Assembly (NCBI GenBank): GCA_034521575.1
Contig: JAXHMJ010000002.1
Location: forward strand, 714,706-778,705
Length of the DNA stretch: 64,000 nucleotides
Origin: a candidate division KSB1 bacterium
GTDB lineage: Bacteria > Zhuqueibacterota > Zhuqueibacteria > Residuimicrobiales > Krinioviventaceae
Reading direction: 5' to 3'
The notes beneath the pieces were generated by a model. That model saw nothing but the letters and a program-made list of their open reading frames with translations. It was not told the DNA's origin and searched no databases. Below, piece after piece: positions 29,251-39,804 of the stretch. Position 1 is the first letter of the stretch, and each line of letters begins with the position of its first letter. The position numbers and the translations under genes were made by a program.

Positions 29251-30542
29251 GGATATAACCTCGACATTGTTCGTGGAAATGGAATGGTTTCTCTGACATG
29301 ATGTCTGCCGCAGAGCCATGCCACGGTACGCTCAATCCCCAGACCGAAACCGGCGTGCGGTACGCTGCCGTAACGTCTCAAATCCACGTACCATTTAAAT
29401 GCTTCAGCAGGAAGGTCATGTTTCTTTATACTTTGTAAAAGACTACCAAGATCATCCTCCCTCTGTCCGCCGCCAATGATCTCTCCGTATCCCTCCGGGG
29501 CGATCATATCCACACAAAGGGATTTAGCGGGATTCTCAAAATCCCGTTTCATATAAAACGCTTTGATATTCGAAGGATAATGTGTAATCATAACCGGACG
29601 GTCAAATTCCTGCGAGATAATTGTTTCATCAGCACCACCAAAATCATCGCCCGGTGTAAAATCAGCATCGGCTTTTTTTAGGATTTCAACCGCGTCATCA
29701 TATGTGATTCGGGGAAAGGGCGCTTTTATGTTTTCCAATTTGGATAGATCTCGTTCAAGATAGTCCAGATCCTGAGCTCTGTTATTGAGGACATTTTGAA
29801 CAATGTATTCAACCATCTGTTCTGCGTAATCCATATCTTTGGATAGATCGCAATAGGCCATCTCCGGCTCGATCATCCAGAATTCTGTAAGATGCCGCCG
29901 GGTTTTAGACTTTTCAGCGCGAAAAGTGGGCCCGAAACAGTAAGCTTTCCCGAAAGCCATCGCAGCGGCTTCCATATAAAGCTGTCCGCTTTGGGTGAGA
30001 TAAGCTTTTTCTTCGAAATAATCTGTTTCGAATAATGTGGTTGTGCCTTCACAGGCATTCGGAGTAAAAATGGGGGCATCCACCAATGTAAATCCATGCT
30101 CATCGAAAAATGTACGGCATGATTTGATAATTTCATGACGAATTCTTAAAATGGCATGCTGCTGTGAAGAACGCAGCCAAAGATGACGGTGATCCATTAA
30201 AAAATCTATACCATGCTCTTTGGGAGAGATCGGATATTCTTCAGCGATTTGTATAATTTCAACTTTAGAGGCCTGAAGTTCATAGCCGCCTTTAGCCCGC
30301 TGATCTTCGGTGATTTCACCGGTTACGATGATTGAACTCTCCAGAGTCAGTTCTTTACAGGCCTCAAATGTCTCTTCACTGACATTACCTTTAAAGATAA
30401 CGGCCTGAATCAATCCGGTTCCATCCCGCAGCATAATAAACTGCAGTTTTCCTTTGCCGGTTTTGTTGTAAACCCAACCTGCGAGGTTTACCGTTTGTCC
30501 CGCGTAATTTGCAACATCAGAGATGCATACATTCTGTTCCAT
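29247..30542 (-). CDS. asnS: Asparaginyl-tRNA synthetase
   Basis: 431 residues. Class IIb synthetase: N-terminal OB-fold anticodon domain ([24 protein letters not shown]), motif 2 ([21 protein letters not shown]) and motif 3 ([15 protein letters not shown]), ending [10 protein letters not shown] as is typical for AsnRS. Charges tRNA-Asn directly. Overlaps acyP by four bases. Confidence 0.95.
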   Translation of the reverse strand: MEQNVCISDVANYAGQTVNLAGWVYNKTGKGKLQFIMLRDGTGLIQAVIFKGNVSEETFEACKELTLESSIIVTGEITEDQRAKGGYELQASKVEIIQIAEEYPISPKEHGIDFLMDHRHLWLRSSQQHAILRIRHEIIKSCRTFFDEHGFTLVDAPIFTPNACEGTTTLFETDYFEEKAYLTQSGQLYMEAAAMAFGKAYCFGPTFRAEKSKTRRHLTEFWMIEPEMAYCDLSKDMDYAEQMVEYIVQNVLNNRAQDLDYLERDLSKLENIKAPFPRITYDDAVEILKKADADFTPGDDFGGADETIISQEFDRPVMITHYPSNIKAFYMKRDFENPAKSLCVDMIAPEGYGEIIGGGQREDDLGSLLQSIKKHDLPAEAFKWYVDLRRYGSVPHAGFGLGIERTVAWLCGRHHVRETIPFPRTMSRLYP

Positions 30543-30563
30543 GTTGATCCTTTCTCGTGCTTC

Positions 30564-31592
30564 CTAATACCAAATTTCCGGTTTCACTTCCCGATTCAGT
30601 AAATCACTGAGCGCTTGTTTGGCTTCTTTGTTGTGATAAAGTATTTCATAAACCTGCTCACATATCGGCATCTCAACTTTGTGTTTGTTTGCAAGCTGTA
30701 CCACAGATTCCGAAGTGCGTACGCCTTCGGCCACCATGGTCATTTCTTCAAGCACCTCATCAAGTGTTTTGCCTTTTCCGATTTGTTCTCCCACATAGCG
30801 GTTCCGGCTGTGGCGGCTCATACAGGTCACAATCAGATCACCGATACCCGACAACCCTGAAAACGTGATCGGATTTGCCTGAAAATAGCTGCCAAGCCGT
30901 GCTATTTCGGCTAATCCACGCGGCTGCAGAGCAGCCTTGGTGTTATCGCCAAAACCGGCCCCATCGCAGATACCTGCGGCAATCGCAATGACATTCTTAA
31001 GAGAACCGCCGAGTTCAACCCCCACCACATCAGGGGTCCGGTAAATCCGGAACATTTTGCTGGTGAGCATTTGCTGCACATAGCGAGCAATGGCTTCATC
31101 TTTTGATGCGACGACAACGGCTGTGGGAATATCCTGACTCACTTCTTCGGCATGACTTGGTCCGGAAAGAACCGCATACCGTGAAGCCGTCAAATGCGAC
31201 AACTCCTGACCGGCAATTTCTGAAATCCGACATAATGAATCATTTTCAATACCTTTACTGCAATTGACAATCACTGCAGTCGTATTCAGGGTTTTTACCG
31301 TATTCAGCTTTTTAAAGACAGGACGGACCACATGAGACGGTACAACTGAAATAATCAAGTGCGCATTCTGAACAACGTCATTTAGGTCACTGCTGATATG
31401 AATATCACGAGGTATTTTTACGCCTTTCAGTACCTCGTCTCGTTGCCGTTCTTTGTTAAGTTTTTCGGCTGCTTTTGGATCAAATTCCCACAGCTTCACA
31501 TGGTGTCCTGTTTTTTGGCAATGGATAGCCAATGTGATGCCCCAACTTCCGGCCCCCAAAACTGCAATATTTGTCGAATTGCTCTCGTGCAC
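30564..31592 (-). CDS. gpsA: NAD(P)-dependent glycerol-3-phosphate dehydrogenase
   Basis: 342 residues. Makes sn-glycerol 3-phosphate for phospholipids. N-terminal Rossmann motif VLGAGSWGITLAIH, then SGPSHAEEV, the catalytic-Lys region GGSLKNVIAIAAGICDG and SGIGDLIVTCMSRHSRN. Eleven bases separate it from purM upstream and 21 from asnS downstream. Confidence 0.96.
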   Translation of the reverse strand: MHESNSTNIAVLGAGSWGITLAIHCQKTGHHVKLWEFDPKAAEKLNKERQRDEVLKGVKIPRDIHISSDLNDVVQNAHLIISVVPSHVVRPVFKKLNTVKTLNTTAVIVNCSKGIENDSLCRISEIAGQELSHLTASRYAVLSGPSHAEEVSQDIPTAVVVASKDEAIARYVQQMLTSKMFRIYRTPDVVGVELGGSLKNVIAIAAGICDGAGFGDNTKAALQPRGLAEIARLGSYFQANPITFSGLSGIGDLIVTCMSRHSRNRYVGEQIGKGKTLDEVLEEMTMVAEGVRTSESVVQLANKHKVEMPICEQVYEILYHNKEAKQALSDLLNREVKPEIWY

Positions 31593-31603
31593 AACAAGCT
31601 CCG

Positions 31604-32602
31604 TTATTTAATTTCACCGATATAAACAGGCTCTTGATGATTTGATTTTAATATATCAAAAATGCCTTCTGAATGACCGGGATCAACTACACATACGAGT
31701 CCGATGCCAAGATTAAAAGTCCGGCGCATTTCTTTGTCGGAAATTTCACCGTATTGCTGGAGCATTTTAAAGATCGAAGGAACATCCCAGGCTTGCCAGT
31801 CTATGTTGAGGGTTTTACCGCGGAGTAATCGTTTGGTATTACCGACAATTCCACCGCCGGTAATATGACTGATTCCATGCAACCCCGGATGATTCCTCAC
31901 CAGCCTGATCGCATGACGATAGCTTTTGTGAATCTGTAACAGCGCTTCGCCCCAGCTCATTCCGAGATCTGAATCATAAGCTTTTAGGTCGATTTTTTTA
32001 TGCTCAAGTATTACTTTACGTGCAAGAGAATAGCCATTGGTATGCAGCCCGTTAGAGGGAATTCCAATCAAGATGTCTTTCGATTTTATTTTTTCTCCAT
32101 TGATGATATTTTCCTGATTAACCAATCCGATAATAGAACCGGCAATATCATATTCACCGGGTGAATAGAATCCCGGCATTTCTGCTGTTTCACCGCCAAT
32201 CAAGGCACAATCATTTTGTTTACAGGCCGTGGTCATGCCGCGTACAATGTGTTCGATGGTAGACGGCTTTAAATCCACTGTGCCGATATAATCAGTAAAC
32301 GCCACAGGGTCTGCGCCGGAGGTCATAATGTCGTTGACGCAGTGATTAACCAGATCCTGTCCGACTGTATCATGTATGCCCAGGGCAAAAGCAATCTTTA
32401 ACTTGGTACCCACACCATCTATGCTTGTTACAACAACAGGATTTGGATATTTTTCCAAATCAATCTGATAAAATCCGGCAAAAAGCCCAATACCGTTCAA
32501 AACATGCTGGTTAAATGTGGCATCAGCAAGACCCCCGATTTTTTTTGTTGAATCTTCAGCAGCTCTTAAATCCACACCGGAGTTTTTATAACTTATTCCC
32601 AA
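31604..32602 (-). CDS. purM: Phosphoribosylformylglycinamidine cyclo-ligase
   Basis: 332 residues. Fifth step of purine synthesis (FGAM to AIR, using ATP). Family motifs: YKNSGVDLRAAEDSTKKI, VVTSIDGVGTKLKIAF, GGETAEMPGFYSPGEYDIAG and HITGGGIVGNTKRLL. Start overlaps the end of the DUF4416 gene by ten bases. No other purine genes are nearby. Confidence 0.96.
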   Translation of the reverse strand: MGISYKNSGVDLRAAEDSTKKIGGLADATFNQHVLNGIGLFAGFYQIDLEKYPNPVVVTSIDGVGTKLKIAFALGIHDTVGQDLVNHCVNDIMTSGADPVAFTDYIGTVDLKPSTIEHIVRGMTTACKQNDCALIGGETAEMPGFYSPGEYDIAGSIIGLVNQENIINGEKIKSKDILIGIPSNGLHTNGYSLARKVILEHKKIDLKAYDSDLGMSWGEALLQIHKSYRHAIRLVRNHPGLHGISHITGGGIVGNTKRLLRGKTLNIDWQAWDVPSIFKMLQQYGEISDKEMRRTFNLGIGLVCVVDPGHSEGIFDILKSNHQEPVYIGEIK

Positions 32603-33135
32603 AATTCTTTTCCTTTTTTGATCAGTTCAATGTATCTTTGTCGTATTTGCGTAAAAAATAGCAGTGAGGACTCTTGCTGATAGTCCGGATATGTCCACGG
32701 ATAGATGTTAAACCTGCCATCCCGCCAATACAGTTCTATATCTCCGTAAATTCCATTCTGAATATATATTCTGTGACTGTAATTCTTTGTGGTCGCCAGT
32801 ACCAGCTTTGGGGGTTCGATATACCCCGGATCAATATTGGCTTGACGGCGGTTCTGTATTTTGAATTCATTTTCTATCGTATTCGTCTTGTACTTGATTT
32901 CCGGCAATCTATCCGGAATAATAAATGATTTGAAGACAATAAACTGCTTTTTCAGCGTTTCTCCCATTTCTTTTGCATAATATTCAGTATGTTTAAAAGA
33001 AAACATTTCCGAAAATACTGCAACCTCACCAAATTCAGAGATTAACCGGGATAATACATTTTCATACACTGAATATTCAGCGTAACAAATCGCGGATATT
33101 AAGCAAACTTTGTCTGGTTTTCGTATTTTTCCCAT
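32593..33135 (-). CDS. DUF4416 family protein
   Basis: About 180 residues. Conserved features: MGKIRKPDKVCLISAICY at the start, ANIDPGYIEPPKLVLATTKN, HRIYIQNGIYGDIELYW and YPWTYPDYQ, which I recognise as the DUF4416 family. No biochemical role is known to me. ATG at 33135 is preferred: an upstream ATG at 33183 would add a hydrophobic leader without a ribosome site and would leave no space for the promoter after the xylA terminator. First gene of the series running to ptb. Confidence 0.8.
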   Translation of the reverse strand: MGKIRKPDKVCLISAICYAEYSVYENVLSRLISEFGEVAVFSEMFSFKHTEYYAKEMGETLKKQFIVFKSFIIPDRLPEIKYKTNTIENEFKIQNRRQANIDPGYIEPPKLVLATTKNYSHRIYIQNGIYGDIELYWRDGRFNIYPWTYPDYQQESSLLFFTQIRQRYIELIKKGKEFWE

Positions 33136-33145
33136 CTCGGATAAT

Positions 33146-33174
33146 AATATGGCTATTAATACAAAGAAAATCAA
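33146..33174 (-). promoter_or_regulatory. Possible promoter for the DUF4416-purM operon
   Basis: TTGATT (33169-33174), 17-base spacer, CATATT (33146-33151). It predicts transcription starting only about four bases before the DUF4416 ATG, an almost leaderless mRNA. Confidence 0.4.
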
Positions 33175-33192
33175 GAAGAACATGAACCGGTA

Positions 33193-33228
33193 ACAAAAAA
33201 AACCAGAGTATAAAAATACTCTGGTTTT
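33193..33228 (-). terminator. Intrinsic terminator of xylA
   Basis: Perfect 10-bp stem AACCAGAGTA/TACTCTGGTT with a 6-base loop and eight T downstream on the minus strand, seven bases after the xylA stop. Confidence 0.92.
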
Positions 33229-33234
33229 CTCGTG

Positions 33235-34572
33235 TTATCGAATATATTGATTTACAATGCTTTCGTACAACTCCTGCTGTCCGCTTTTTTGCTGAGGTTC
33301 CCCTTTCTCAACTGCAAGATCTCTCAATTCAGTCAAGGACAATTTTCCTTTTTCAAAATCGGCGCCCTTGCCAGAATCAAAGCTCTCATATCGTTGCAGT
33401 TTCATTTTGACAAGATCAGATTCTGACAGAATCCGGTCAGCGATCAATAATGCATGCGCCATCGTATCCATTGCCATAATATGTCCGATAAAAATATCCT
33501 GCAAATCGGTTGAACTCCGTCGCAGCTTTGAATCAAAGTTCATACCGCCTTTGCCGATTCCGCCATTTTGCAGCAGGATAAGCATCAGTTCTACGGCATC
33601 GTAAATATTGTGAAGGAATTCATCGGTATCCCAGCCATTATGAGGATCACCCTGATTAATATCGAGACTGCCAAACATACCGGCATCCACTGCGGTCTGG
33701 ACTTCATGAGCAAGTGTATGACCGGCCAGCGTCGCATGATTGTTTTCGATATTGATTTTAAAATCCTTATCCAGGCCCAAATGACGCAGGAACCCAATCA
33801 CGGTTGATGTATCATAATCATATTGATGCTTTGTGGGTTCCATGGGTTTGGGTTCTATCAGATAATTGCCATCAAAACCGATATCACGCCCATAATCTCG
33901 CGCTTTGGTCAGCATCATGCCGAGATGTTCGATTTCACGCTTCATATCTGTATTCAAAAGTGAAAAATATCCTTCACGACCGCCCCAAAAGACATAGTTA
34001 TCACCGCCCAATTCTACGGTAGCATCCATAGCGGCTTTAACCTGGGCTGCCACGTGTGTCAGCACGTCAAAGTCGGGATTTGTTGCGGCGCCGTTCATGT
34101 AGCGCGGATTTGAGAAAACATTTGCCGTGCCCCAAAGCAGTTTTACGCTGGATTCCTTTTGCTTTTCTTTGGCAAGTTCGACCAATGTCTTTAGGTTATC
34201 TTCAGATTCTTGAACATCTTTACCTTCAGGAGCAATATCCCGGTCGTGAAAACAGTAAAAGGGGACACCGAGTTTGGTGATAAATTCAAACGCGGCATCC
34301 AGTTTCTGTTTAGCCACCTGCATAGAGTCATCACCAATTAGCCAAGGATAAGCCTGGGTACCGGGACCAAACGGATCATCTCCGGTTCCGCAGAATGTAT
34401 GCCAATAGGCAACAGCAAAACGGAAATGCTCATTCATTGTTTTTCCGGCGACCTTTTGATCCGGATTATACCATTTGTATGCCAAAGGATTTTTTGAATC
34501 CGGGCCTTCATACTTGATTTTGGAAATCGAAGGAAAATATTCCTTGTTTCCCACTGTTACGTTTACAGACAT
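33235..34572 (-). CDS. xylA: Xylose isomerase
   Basis: 445 residues, the class II length. Interconverts xylose and xylulose with two divalent metals. Motifs: [23 protein letters not shown] (catalytic His), [49 protein letters not shown] and [19 protein letters not shown] (metal ligands). GAGGT precedes the ATG at seven to eight bases. No xylulokinase is in the window; xylA lies downstream of gdhA after a 72-base gap and ends in a strong terminator. Confidence 0.97.
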   Translation of the reverse strand: MSVNVTVGNKEYFPSISKIKYEGPDSKNPLAYKWYNPDQKVAGKTMNEHFRFAVAYWHTFCGTGDDPFGPGTQAYPWLIGDDSMQVAKQKLDAAFEFITKLGVPFYCFHDRDIAPEGKDVQESEDNLKTLVELAKEKQKESSVKLLWGTANVFSNPRYMNGAATNPDFDVLTHVAAQVKAAMDATVELGGDNYVFWGGREGYFSLLNTDMKREIEHLGMMLTKARDYGRDIGFDGNYLIEPKPMEPTKHQYDYDTSTVIGFLRHLGLDKDFKINIENNHATLAGHTLAHEVQTAVDAGMFGSLDINQGDPHNGWDTDEFLHNIYDAVELMLILLQNGGIGKGGMNFDSKLRRSSTDLQDIFIGHIMAMDTMAHALLIADRILSESDLVKMKLQRYESFDSGKGADFEKGKLSLTELRDLAVEKGEPQQKSGQQELYESIVNQYIR

Positions 34573-34644
34573 AGGGACACCTCTTTTTTTTATAACTGAT
34601 TATCTCTTGGTTAACACATTCTCTGTTTCATTGATTCCAATAGC

Positions 34645-35904
34645 CTATGGGAAAATGCCTCTGGCATCCATAGCAGACGCCACCCGTTTCACAGCAATCA
34701 TCATTGCCGCATCGCGCAATGTTGCCTTTTTTTCAGCAGCCAATTCCCAAACCGCAGCGAAACTTTTCTTAATGGCTTTTTCAAGATTCCGATTAATTTC
34801 ATCCTCATCCCAGAAAAAGGATTGAATAGACTGCACCCATTCAAAATAGGACACAATCACGCCGCCGCTGTTGGCCAGAATATCGGGAATAATAATAGCA
34901 CCTCGGTCGGTCAGGATTTCTTCAGCCTCCGGTGTGGTGGGACCATTGGCGCCTTCAACCACAATCTTTGCCTTGACCTTATCAGCATTTCCCTTGTGGA
35001 TTTGCTTTTCAAGGGCAGCCGGTACAAGAATATCTACCTCCTGTTGGAGAATTTCATCTTTATTTATTTTTTCTACACCGGGTGCCTGGAATCCCTCCAG
35101 CAAATTAAAATGCGATTGTTCACAGTATCGAATCATTTCTTCGATCGGCAGTCCGTCTTCTTTGTAATAGCCGCCGCTCACATCACTGACCGCTACAATT
35201 TTACAACCGCGTTCTTTGAGCAGAACTGCACTGACACTGCCCACATTACCAAATCCCTGAATAGCGATTTTGGTTTCCGAAGGTTCTTTTTCAAGTCGTT
35301 TTAAAAGCTCTATGGTATTGAACATAACACCGCGTCCAGTGGCTTCTTTACGGCCCAGACTTCCGCCCAGTTCAATTGATTTTCCGGTCACAATGTCCAG
35401 GACTGTGGAACCCTGATACATACTAACCGTATCCATGATCCAGCCCATGGTTTCCCAATTGGTGTTTACATCCGGTGCAGGAATATCACGGTGAGGACCG
35501 ATAATAGGCATAATTGCGACTGTATAGCGCCGGGTCAGTCTGCATTTTTCTTCTTTGGCAAGCTTTGTAACATCAACCTGAACACCGCCCTTGGCTCCGC
35601 CATAGGGAATATTAACAACCGCACATTTCCAGGTCATCCACATCGCCAGCGCCTTGACTTCATCAATTGTTACGGTTTCGTGAAATCGAATCCCGCCTTT
35701 ACAGGGCCCTCTGGCATTGGAGTGCTGTACACGATAGCCTTTAAACACCTGGATCGAGCCATCGTTCATTACCACCGGACATGAAACAGAGAGTTCGCGC
35801 TCGGGTTCACGCATTACCCTGACCAGGTTCGGATTAATGTTTAGCTTTTGCGCTGCAGATTCAAGCTGATGCTGCGCCATTGCGAATACACCATCTTTAG
35901 CCAT
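34645..35904 (-). CDS. gdhA: Glutamate dehydrogenase
   Basis: 419 residues, the hexameric bacterial/archaeal short form. Oxidatively deaminates glutamate or fixes ammonia. Motifs: GGIRFHETVTIDEVKALA and the active-site VNIPYGGAKGGVQVD (catalytic Lys), the nucleotide-binding IQGFGNVGS, and VEGANGPTTPEAEEIL. Cofactor choice is not decided. Preceded at 15 bases by the S4-domain gene. Confidence 0.96.
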   Translation of the reverse strand: MAKDGVFAMAQHQLESAAQKLNINPNLVRVMREPERELSVSCPVVMNDGSIQVFKGYRVQHSNARGPCKGGIRFHETVTIDEVKALAMWMTWKCAVVNIPYGGAKGGVQVDVTKLAKEEKCRLTRRYTVAIMPIIGPHRDIPAPDVNTNWETMGWIMDTVSMYQGSTVLDIVTGKSIELGGSLGRKEATGRGVMFNTIELLKRLEKEPSETKIAIQGFGNVGSVSAVLLKERGCKIVAVSDVSGGYYKEDGLPIEEMIRYCEQSHFNLLEGFQAPGVEKINKDEILQQEVDILVPAALEKQIHKGNADKVKAKIVVEGANGPTTPEAEEILTDRGAIIIPDILANSGGVIVSYFEWVQSIQSFFWDEDEINRNLEKAIKKSFAAVWELAAEKKATLRDAAMMIAVKRVASAMDARGIFP

Positions 35905-35919
35905 GACACTGTTCCTCTT

Positions 35920-36348
35920 TTAGTGATCCTGTTTATTTCCAAGCTGACGCCTTATTTTTTCCATTTCCCGACGTTCCTTTTTTGTCGGTCGTCCTTTATA
36001 TTTCCGCCGGGGAATTTTTAAAGAGTCTTTGTGCAGTTCCATTAATTCTTTTGCTTCATCAGAGAGTTCTACTTTTTCCTGTTCATAATAATAGCTTGCT
36101 TCTTTTCCAGGAATATTCTGATGACATACAGCCTGCACGATAAAGTTATTATATTTACCGCCTTTGGATTTGACTGTAATCCGGTCCCCTTTTCTAACCG
36201 TTTTCGAAGGTTTTGCCACAGTACCGTTGACTTTGATCCGTCGGCCTTCGCATGCCTTTGAAGCCTTGGCACGTGTTTTAAACAGGCACACATAGTTTAA
36301 CCATTTGTCTATACGTTCTTCCCCTTGTTCATCAGGAATAACGCGCAT
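35920..36348 (-). CDS. S4-domain RNA-binding protein (Hsp15/HslR-like)
   Basis: 142 residues. The N-terminal S4 domain (ERIDKWLNYVCLFKTRAKASKACEG..IKVNG) resembles Hsp15, which recycles stalled 50S subunits carrying nascent chains; the C-terminal 60 residues are rich in Lys and Arg (KIPRRKYKGRPTKKERREME). The ATG overlaps the mlaD stop codon by one base (TAATG). Confidence 0.82.
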   Translation of the reverse strand: MRVIPDEQGEERIDKWLNYVCLFKTRAKASKACEGRRIKVNGTVAKPSKTVRKGDRITVKSKGGKYNNFIVQAVCHQNIPGKEASYYYEQEKVELSDEAKELMELHKDSLKIPRRKYKGRPTKKERREMEKIRRQLGNKQDH

Positions 36349-37316
36349 TAAAACACCTCAACATGAATATATCGTTTTGGATTTTCCTTAATATCTTTAA
36401 GCAGGCTATCCAGACTCACGGTAGTCGTATTCAGATTTTCATAGAGTTTTTTATTTCGCACAGCCTGCCCGATACTGCCTTTTCCTTTATCAATGTTTTC
36501 CAGTATATTGTGCATATAGTCTACTGAACAGGTTAACTTGTCGTAGAATTCCGGGTCATTAAGCAATTGATTCAGCATACTGTCACCATTCACCAGACTG
36601 TCTGTCAGAACTTGTCCATTCACCACTATTTTTTTTAATGCCGGATAAAATGTTGAATCATTCAGCATCTGTGACAGAGTCGTATTGTTTCCTTTGAGTG
36701 ATTGACTCAGGTATAATAGATCCGTGAGTAATGTGTCAACCGTATAATACAGGTTGGTCTCGTTTAATAGCAATCCTAGGGTTCCCTCACCCCGTTTCAG
36801 CTTTTCCGTCAAGTAATTTAAATTATTAACGGATGTTTTAACGGATGACAGAATATCAACTCCTTCATCAATTAACACCTCAATATCCAGCGGATCCGCC
36901 CCGCTTAATTGATCTCCATCTTTGAGGATAGGTTCGGAAGGAGTGCCCATCGTAATCGCCACATACTTGTCGCCCAGCAATCCCAATGTACCGATATGAG
37001 CTTTGGAATCCTTTCGAATTCTTTCTTTTACACTTGTAAAAATTTCCAATTTGATCTGAACCTTTTGATCGGTCAGTTCCTCGCTAAAATGCACATCGGT
37101 AACACTTCCCACATAGACGCCGTTTAATCTCACAGGAGCGCCGGCCTGAAGTCCGTTGACGCGTGACATTTCTATATTCAAATGATATCGGTTGCCGAGG
37201 ATGCCATGCTGATTTCCCACTGCGAGAATGACAAAAACAATAATGGCAATGCCGATGACCATGGTCAGACCAACTCGTACTTCATGCTTACGAATTTCAA
37301 TTTGTCTATTGCTCAT
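36348..37316 (-). CDS. mlaD: MlaD/MCE-family phospholipid transport protein
   Basis: 322 residues. One N-terminal membrane helix (LTMVIGIAIIVFVILAVG), then an MCE domain (YHLNIEMSRVNGLQAGAPVRLNGVYVGSV, KAHIGTLGLLGDKYVAITMG) and a long helical tail with repeated LN-Asp-Ser segments (LSQMLNDSTFYPALKKI, LNQLLNDPEFYDKL). Periplasmic lipid-binding ring of the Mla transporter. Starts four bases inside mlaF. Neither MlaA, MlaB nor MlaC is present nearby. Confidence 0.9.
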   Translation of the reverse strand: MSNRQIEIRKHEVRVGLTMVIGIAIIVFVILAVGNQHGILGNRYHLNIEMSRVNGLQAGAPVRLNGVYVGSVTDVHFSEELTDQKVQIKLEIFTSVKERIRKDSKAHIGTLGLLGDKYVAITMGTPSEPILKDGDQLSGADPLDIEVLIDEGVDILSSVKTSVNNLNYLTEKLKRGEGTLGLLLNETNLYYTVDTLLTDLLYLSQSLKGNNTTLSQMLNDSTFYPALKKIVVNGQVLTDSLVNGDSMLNQLLNDPEFYDKLTCSVDYMHNILENIDKGKGSIGQAVRNKKLYENLNTTTVSLDSLLKDIKENPKRYIHVEVF

Positions 37317-38053
37317 TTGGGTCCTGCCAGAAAATTCATTACAAATTCATTTTGGCTGTTTATGATTACATCCTTTGGCCCGATTTCGATGATACGTCCC
37401 TCATGAATGACAGCAAGGCGGTCAGCAACACTGTAGGCGCTTTCAAGTTCATGTGTGACAACAATAGATGTTACACCATATTTTGAACGAGTCTTTCGAA
37501 TCAGAGCATTAATTGTTGTTGCAGTGATTGGGTCCAGCCCGGTTGTCGGTTCGTCATAAAGCATAATTTCAGGTTGGTAAATCATAGCGCGGGCAAGTGC
37601 AACCCGTTTTTTCATACCTCCCGATAATTCAGACGGTATTAAAGACTGTGTGCCGGCCATGTCCACAAATTCGAGGTTAGTCTCAACGGCTTTTTCTATT
37701 TCCTCTTCAGTCATTTTGGTATGCTCACTCAACGGAAAGCCGATATTTTCACCGACGGTCATGGAATCAAAAAGCGCAGATCCCTGAAACAGAATACCCG
37801 TTTTTTGTCTGACCGAAAACATTTCTTTCTCAGCCAGTGCCGTGATTTGGATATCATCAATGTACACGTGGCCGGAATCCGGATGAAGCAAACCCAGCAG
37901 AATTTTTAGGGATACACTTTTACCACAGCCGCTTCTTCCCAAAATAACCAGAGTTTCACCTTTTTGAATGGATAACGAAAAACCACGCAGGACTTGATTC
38001 GCACCAAAGGATTTATACACATTATCAAAAACAATTTTATACTCATTACCCAT
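37313..38053 (-). CDS. mlaF: Mla ABC transporter ATP-binding protein
   Basis: 246 residues. Walker A GRSGCGKSVSLK, signature LSGGMKKRVALARAM and Walker B IMLYDEPTTGLDP. Powers retrograde or anterograde phospholipid movement between membranes with MlaE and MlaD. It abuts mlaE (one base apart) and overlaps mlaD as ATGA. Confidence 0.94.
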   Translation of the reverse strand: MGNEYKIVFDNVYKSFGANQVLRGFSLSIQKGETLVILGRSGCGKSVSLKILLGLLHPDSGHVYIDDIQITALAEKEMFSVRQKTGILFQGSALFDSMTVGENIGFPLSEHTKMTEEEIEKAVETNLEFVDMAGTQSLIPSELSGGMKKRVALARAMIYQPEIMLYDEPTTGLDPITATTINALIRKTRSKYGVTSIVVTHELESAYSVADRLAVIHEGRIIEIGPKDVIINSQNEFVMNFLAGPK

Positions 38054-38827
38054 TTAAACAGCGGCCAAGGTTATTTTAGTGATCAGAAAATCCAGAATAA
38101 AAATTAAAATTGAAGATAGCACAACGGATTTTGTTGTGGCCTCACCTACTCCTTTTGTTCCACCTCTGACCGAAAAACCAAGATAACAACTCACCGTTGC
38201 TATAGCTATCGCAAAGATAACCGGCTTTATCATACCTGCGAAAATATCAGACAAATATAAATATTGTGTGGACAAAGACCAAAAGAAACTTGAACTAATA
38301 TTCAATTCAGTTACTGAAATCAGCCATCCTCCCAGGATCGCACTCATATCCCCGATAGCCACAAGAATGGGAAGCATAATCAGCAGCGCCAGGAATCTTG
38401 GTTTTGCCAGTTTTTTATAGGGATTAATTCCGAGTGCGCGCATGGCATCGATTTGTTCGGTGACAGCCATTGAACCCAATTCGGCGGTAATACCAGCGCC
38501 TACACGACCTGCTATAACAAGAGAAATCAAAACGGGACCCAGCTCTCGGACAATGGTCACACTCAGGACTGAACCGGTATACATCTTGGCCCCAAAAATA
38601 GCCATTTCATGTCCGAATTGCAAGGATAACACCAGCCCGCTAAAGGATGATGTCATGAGGACGATAACAAGACTTTTGACACCGATTAAATACATTTGAT
38701 TAATGATATCACGAAAGTAAAAAGGAGGAAGGAAAATATACAGGATGGATCGACCGAGCATTTCAGCCATGTCGTGCATTTCTACAAGAAAATCTGAAAA
38801 TTTAGCGACACTTTGTTTCAATGGCAA
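38054..38827 (-). CDS. mlaE: Mla ABC transporter permease
   Basis: 257 residues with five to six membrane segments and the family motif RELGPVLISLVIAGRVGAGITAELGSMAVTEQIDAM. The start is uncertain: TTG at 38827 or the TTG two codons later. Its start is only 18 bases from the tRNA-Arg 3' end, so the tRNA and the mla genes probably share a transcript. Confidence 0.92.
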   Translation of the reverse strand: MPLKQSVAKFSDFLVEMHDMAEMLGRSILYIFLPPFYFRDIINQMYLIGVKSLVIVLMTSSFSGLVLSLQFGHEMAIFGAKMYTGSVLSVTIVRELGPVLISLVIAGRVGAGITAELGSMAVTEQIDAMRALGINPYKKLAKPRFLALLIMLPILVAIGDMSAILGGWLISVTELNISSSFFWSLSTQYLYLSDIFAGMIKPVIFAIAIATVSCYLGFSVRGGTKGVGEATTKSVVLSSILIFILDFLITKITLAAV

Positions 38828-38845
38828 TGCCAGGCAATTATTAAG

Positions 38846-38919
<74 letters not shown>

Positions 38920-38924
38920 ATGAA

Positions 38925-39804
38925 TTATTGACAATGTTTAATGGCGGATTCTACCGTATTTTTCAACAACATCGCGATTGTCATAGGACCGACTCCTCCC
39001 GGAACAGGAGTTATCGCACTGGCTTTGGACTTTACAGCTTCGAAATCTACATCTCCGACCAAGCGGAAACCGCGCTGACGCGTGGCGTCTTCCACCCGAT
39101 TGGTGCCGACATCAATAACCACTGCGCCCTCTTTGACCATGTCTGCAGTGATGGTGCCGGGTACTGCCAACAGCTGATATCAGGATATCAGCCAGGGATG
39201 TAAAAGGTTGCAAGTTTCCGGACCCGGTATGACATACGGTAACCGTCGAATTTGCCCATTCTTTCTTTTGCATCATCATGATTGCAAGGGGTTTGCCCAC
39301 AATATTGCTGCGCCCTACAATCACCATATGTTTACCGGCTGGATCAATGTCATACTCTTTCAATAAATATTGTATACCGGCAGGTGTGCAGGGTAGAAAT
39401 GCATCTTCACCTGAAACCAGTTTACCACGGTTGACAGGATGAAACCCGTCCACATCCTTTTCAGGAGCAATAAATTCTATAACTTTATTCTCTGACATTT
39501 GTTCCGGCAACGGCAATTGAACCAAAATTCCGTGTACCGTTTTATCCTTGTTGAGTTCATCCAGTGTTTCGAGTAATGTGTCCTCAGAAGTATCCGATGG
39601 CATGAGGATGGTCTCCGAGGCTATACCAACTTGATCACAGGCCTTTTCTTTATGGCCCACATATACTTTTGAAGCTGAATCATCACCCACCAGGATCACG
39701 ACGAGTTTGGGATGACAATTATTTTTCTTCAGATCCTTGACTTTATCACTCAATTCGTACTGGATTTTCAGAGCTGTGGCTTTTCCATCAATGATTATAC
39801 TCAT
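38925..39804 (-). CDS. folD: Methylenetetrahydrofolate dehydrogenase/cyclohydrolase, one apparent frameshift
   Basis: 293 residues when joined, the family length. Converts 5,10-methylene-THF to 10-formyl-THF. Motifs: [18 protein letters not shown] (catalytic Lys region), [22 protein letters not shown] and [14 protein letters not shown]. The frame breaks at the GG (plus-strand CC 39167-39168); removing one base gives [24 protein letters not shown] at 39804 overlaps the ymdB stop as ATGA. Confidence 0.93.
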
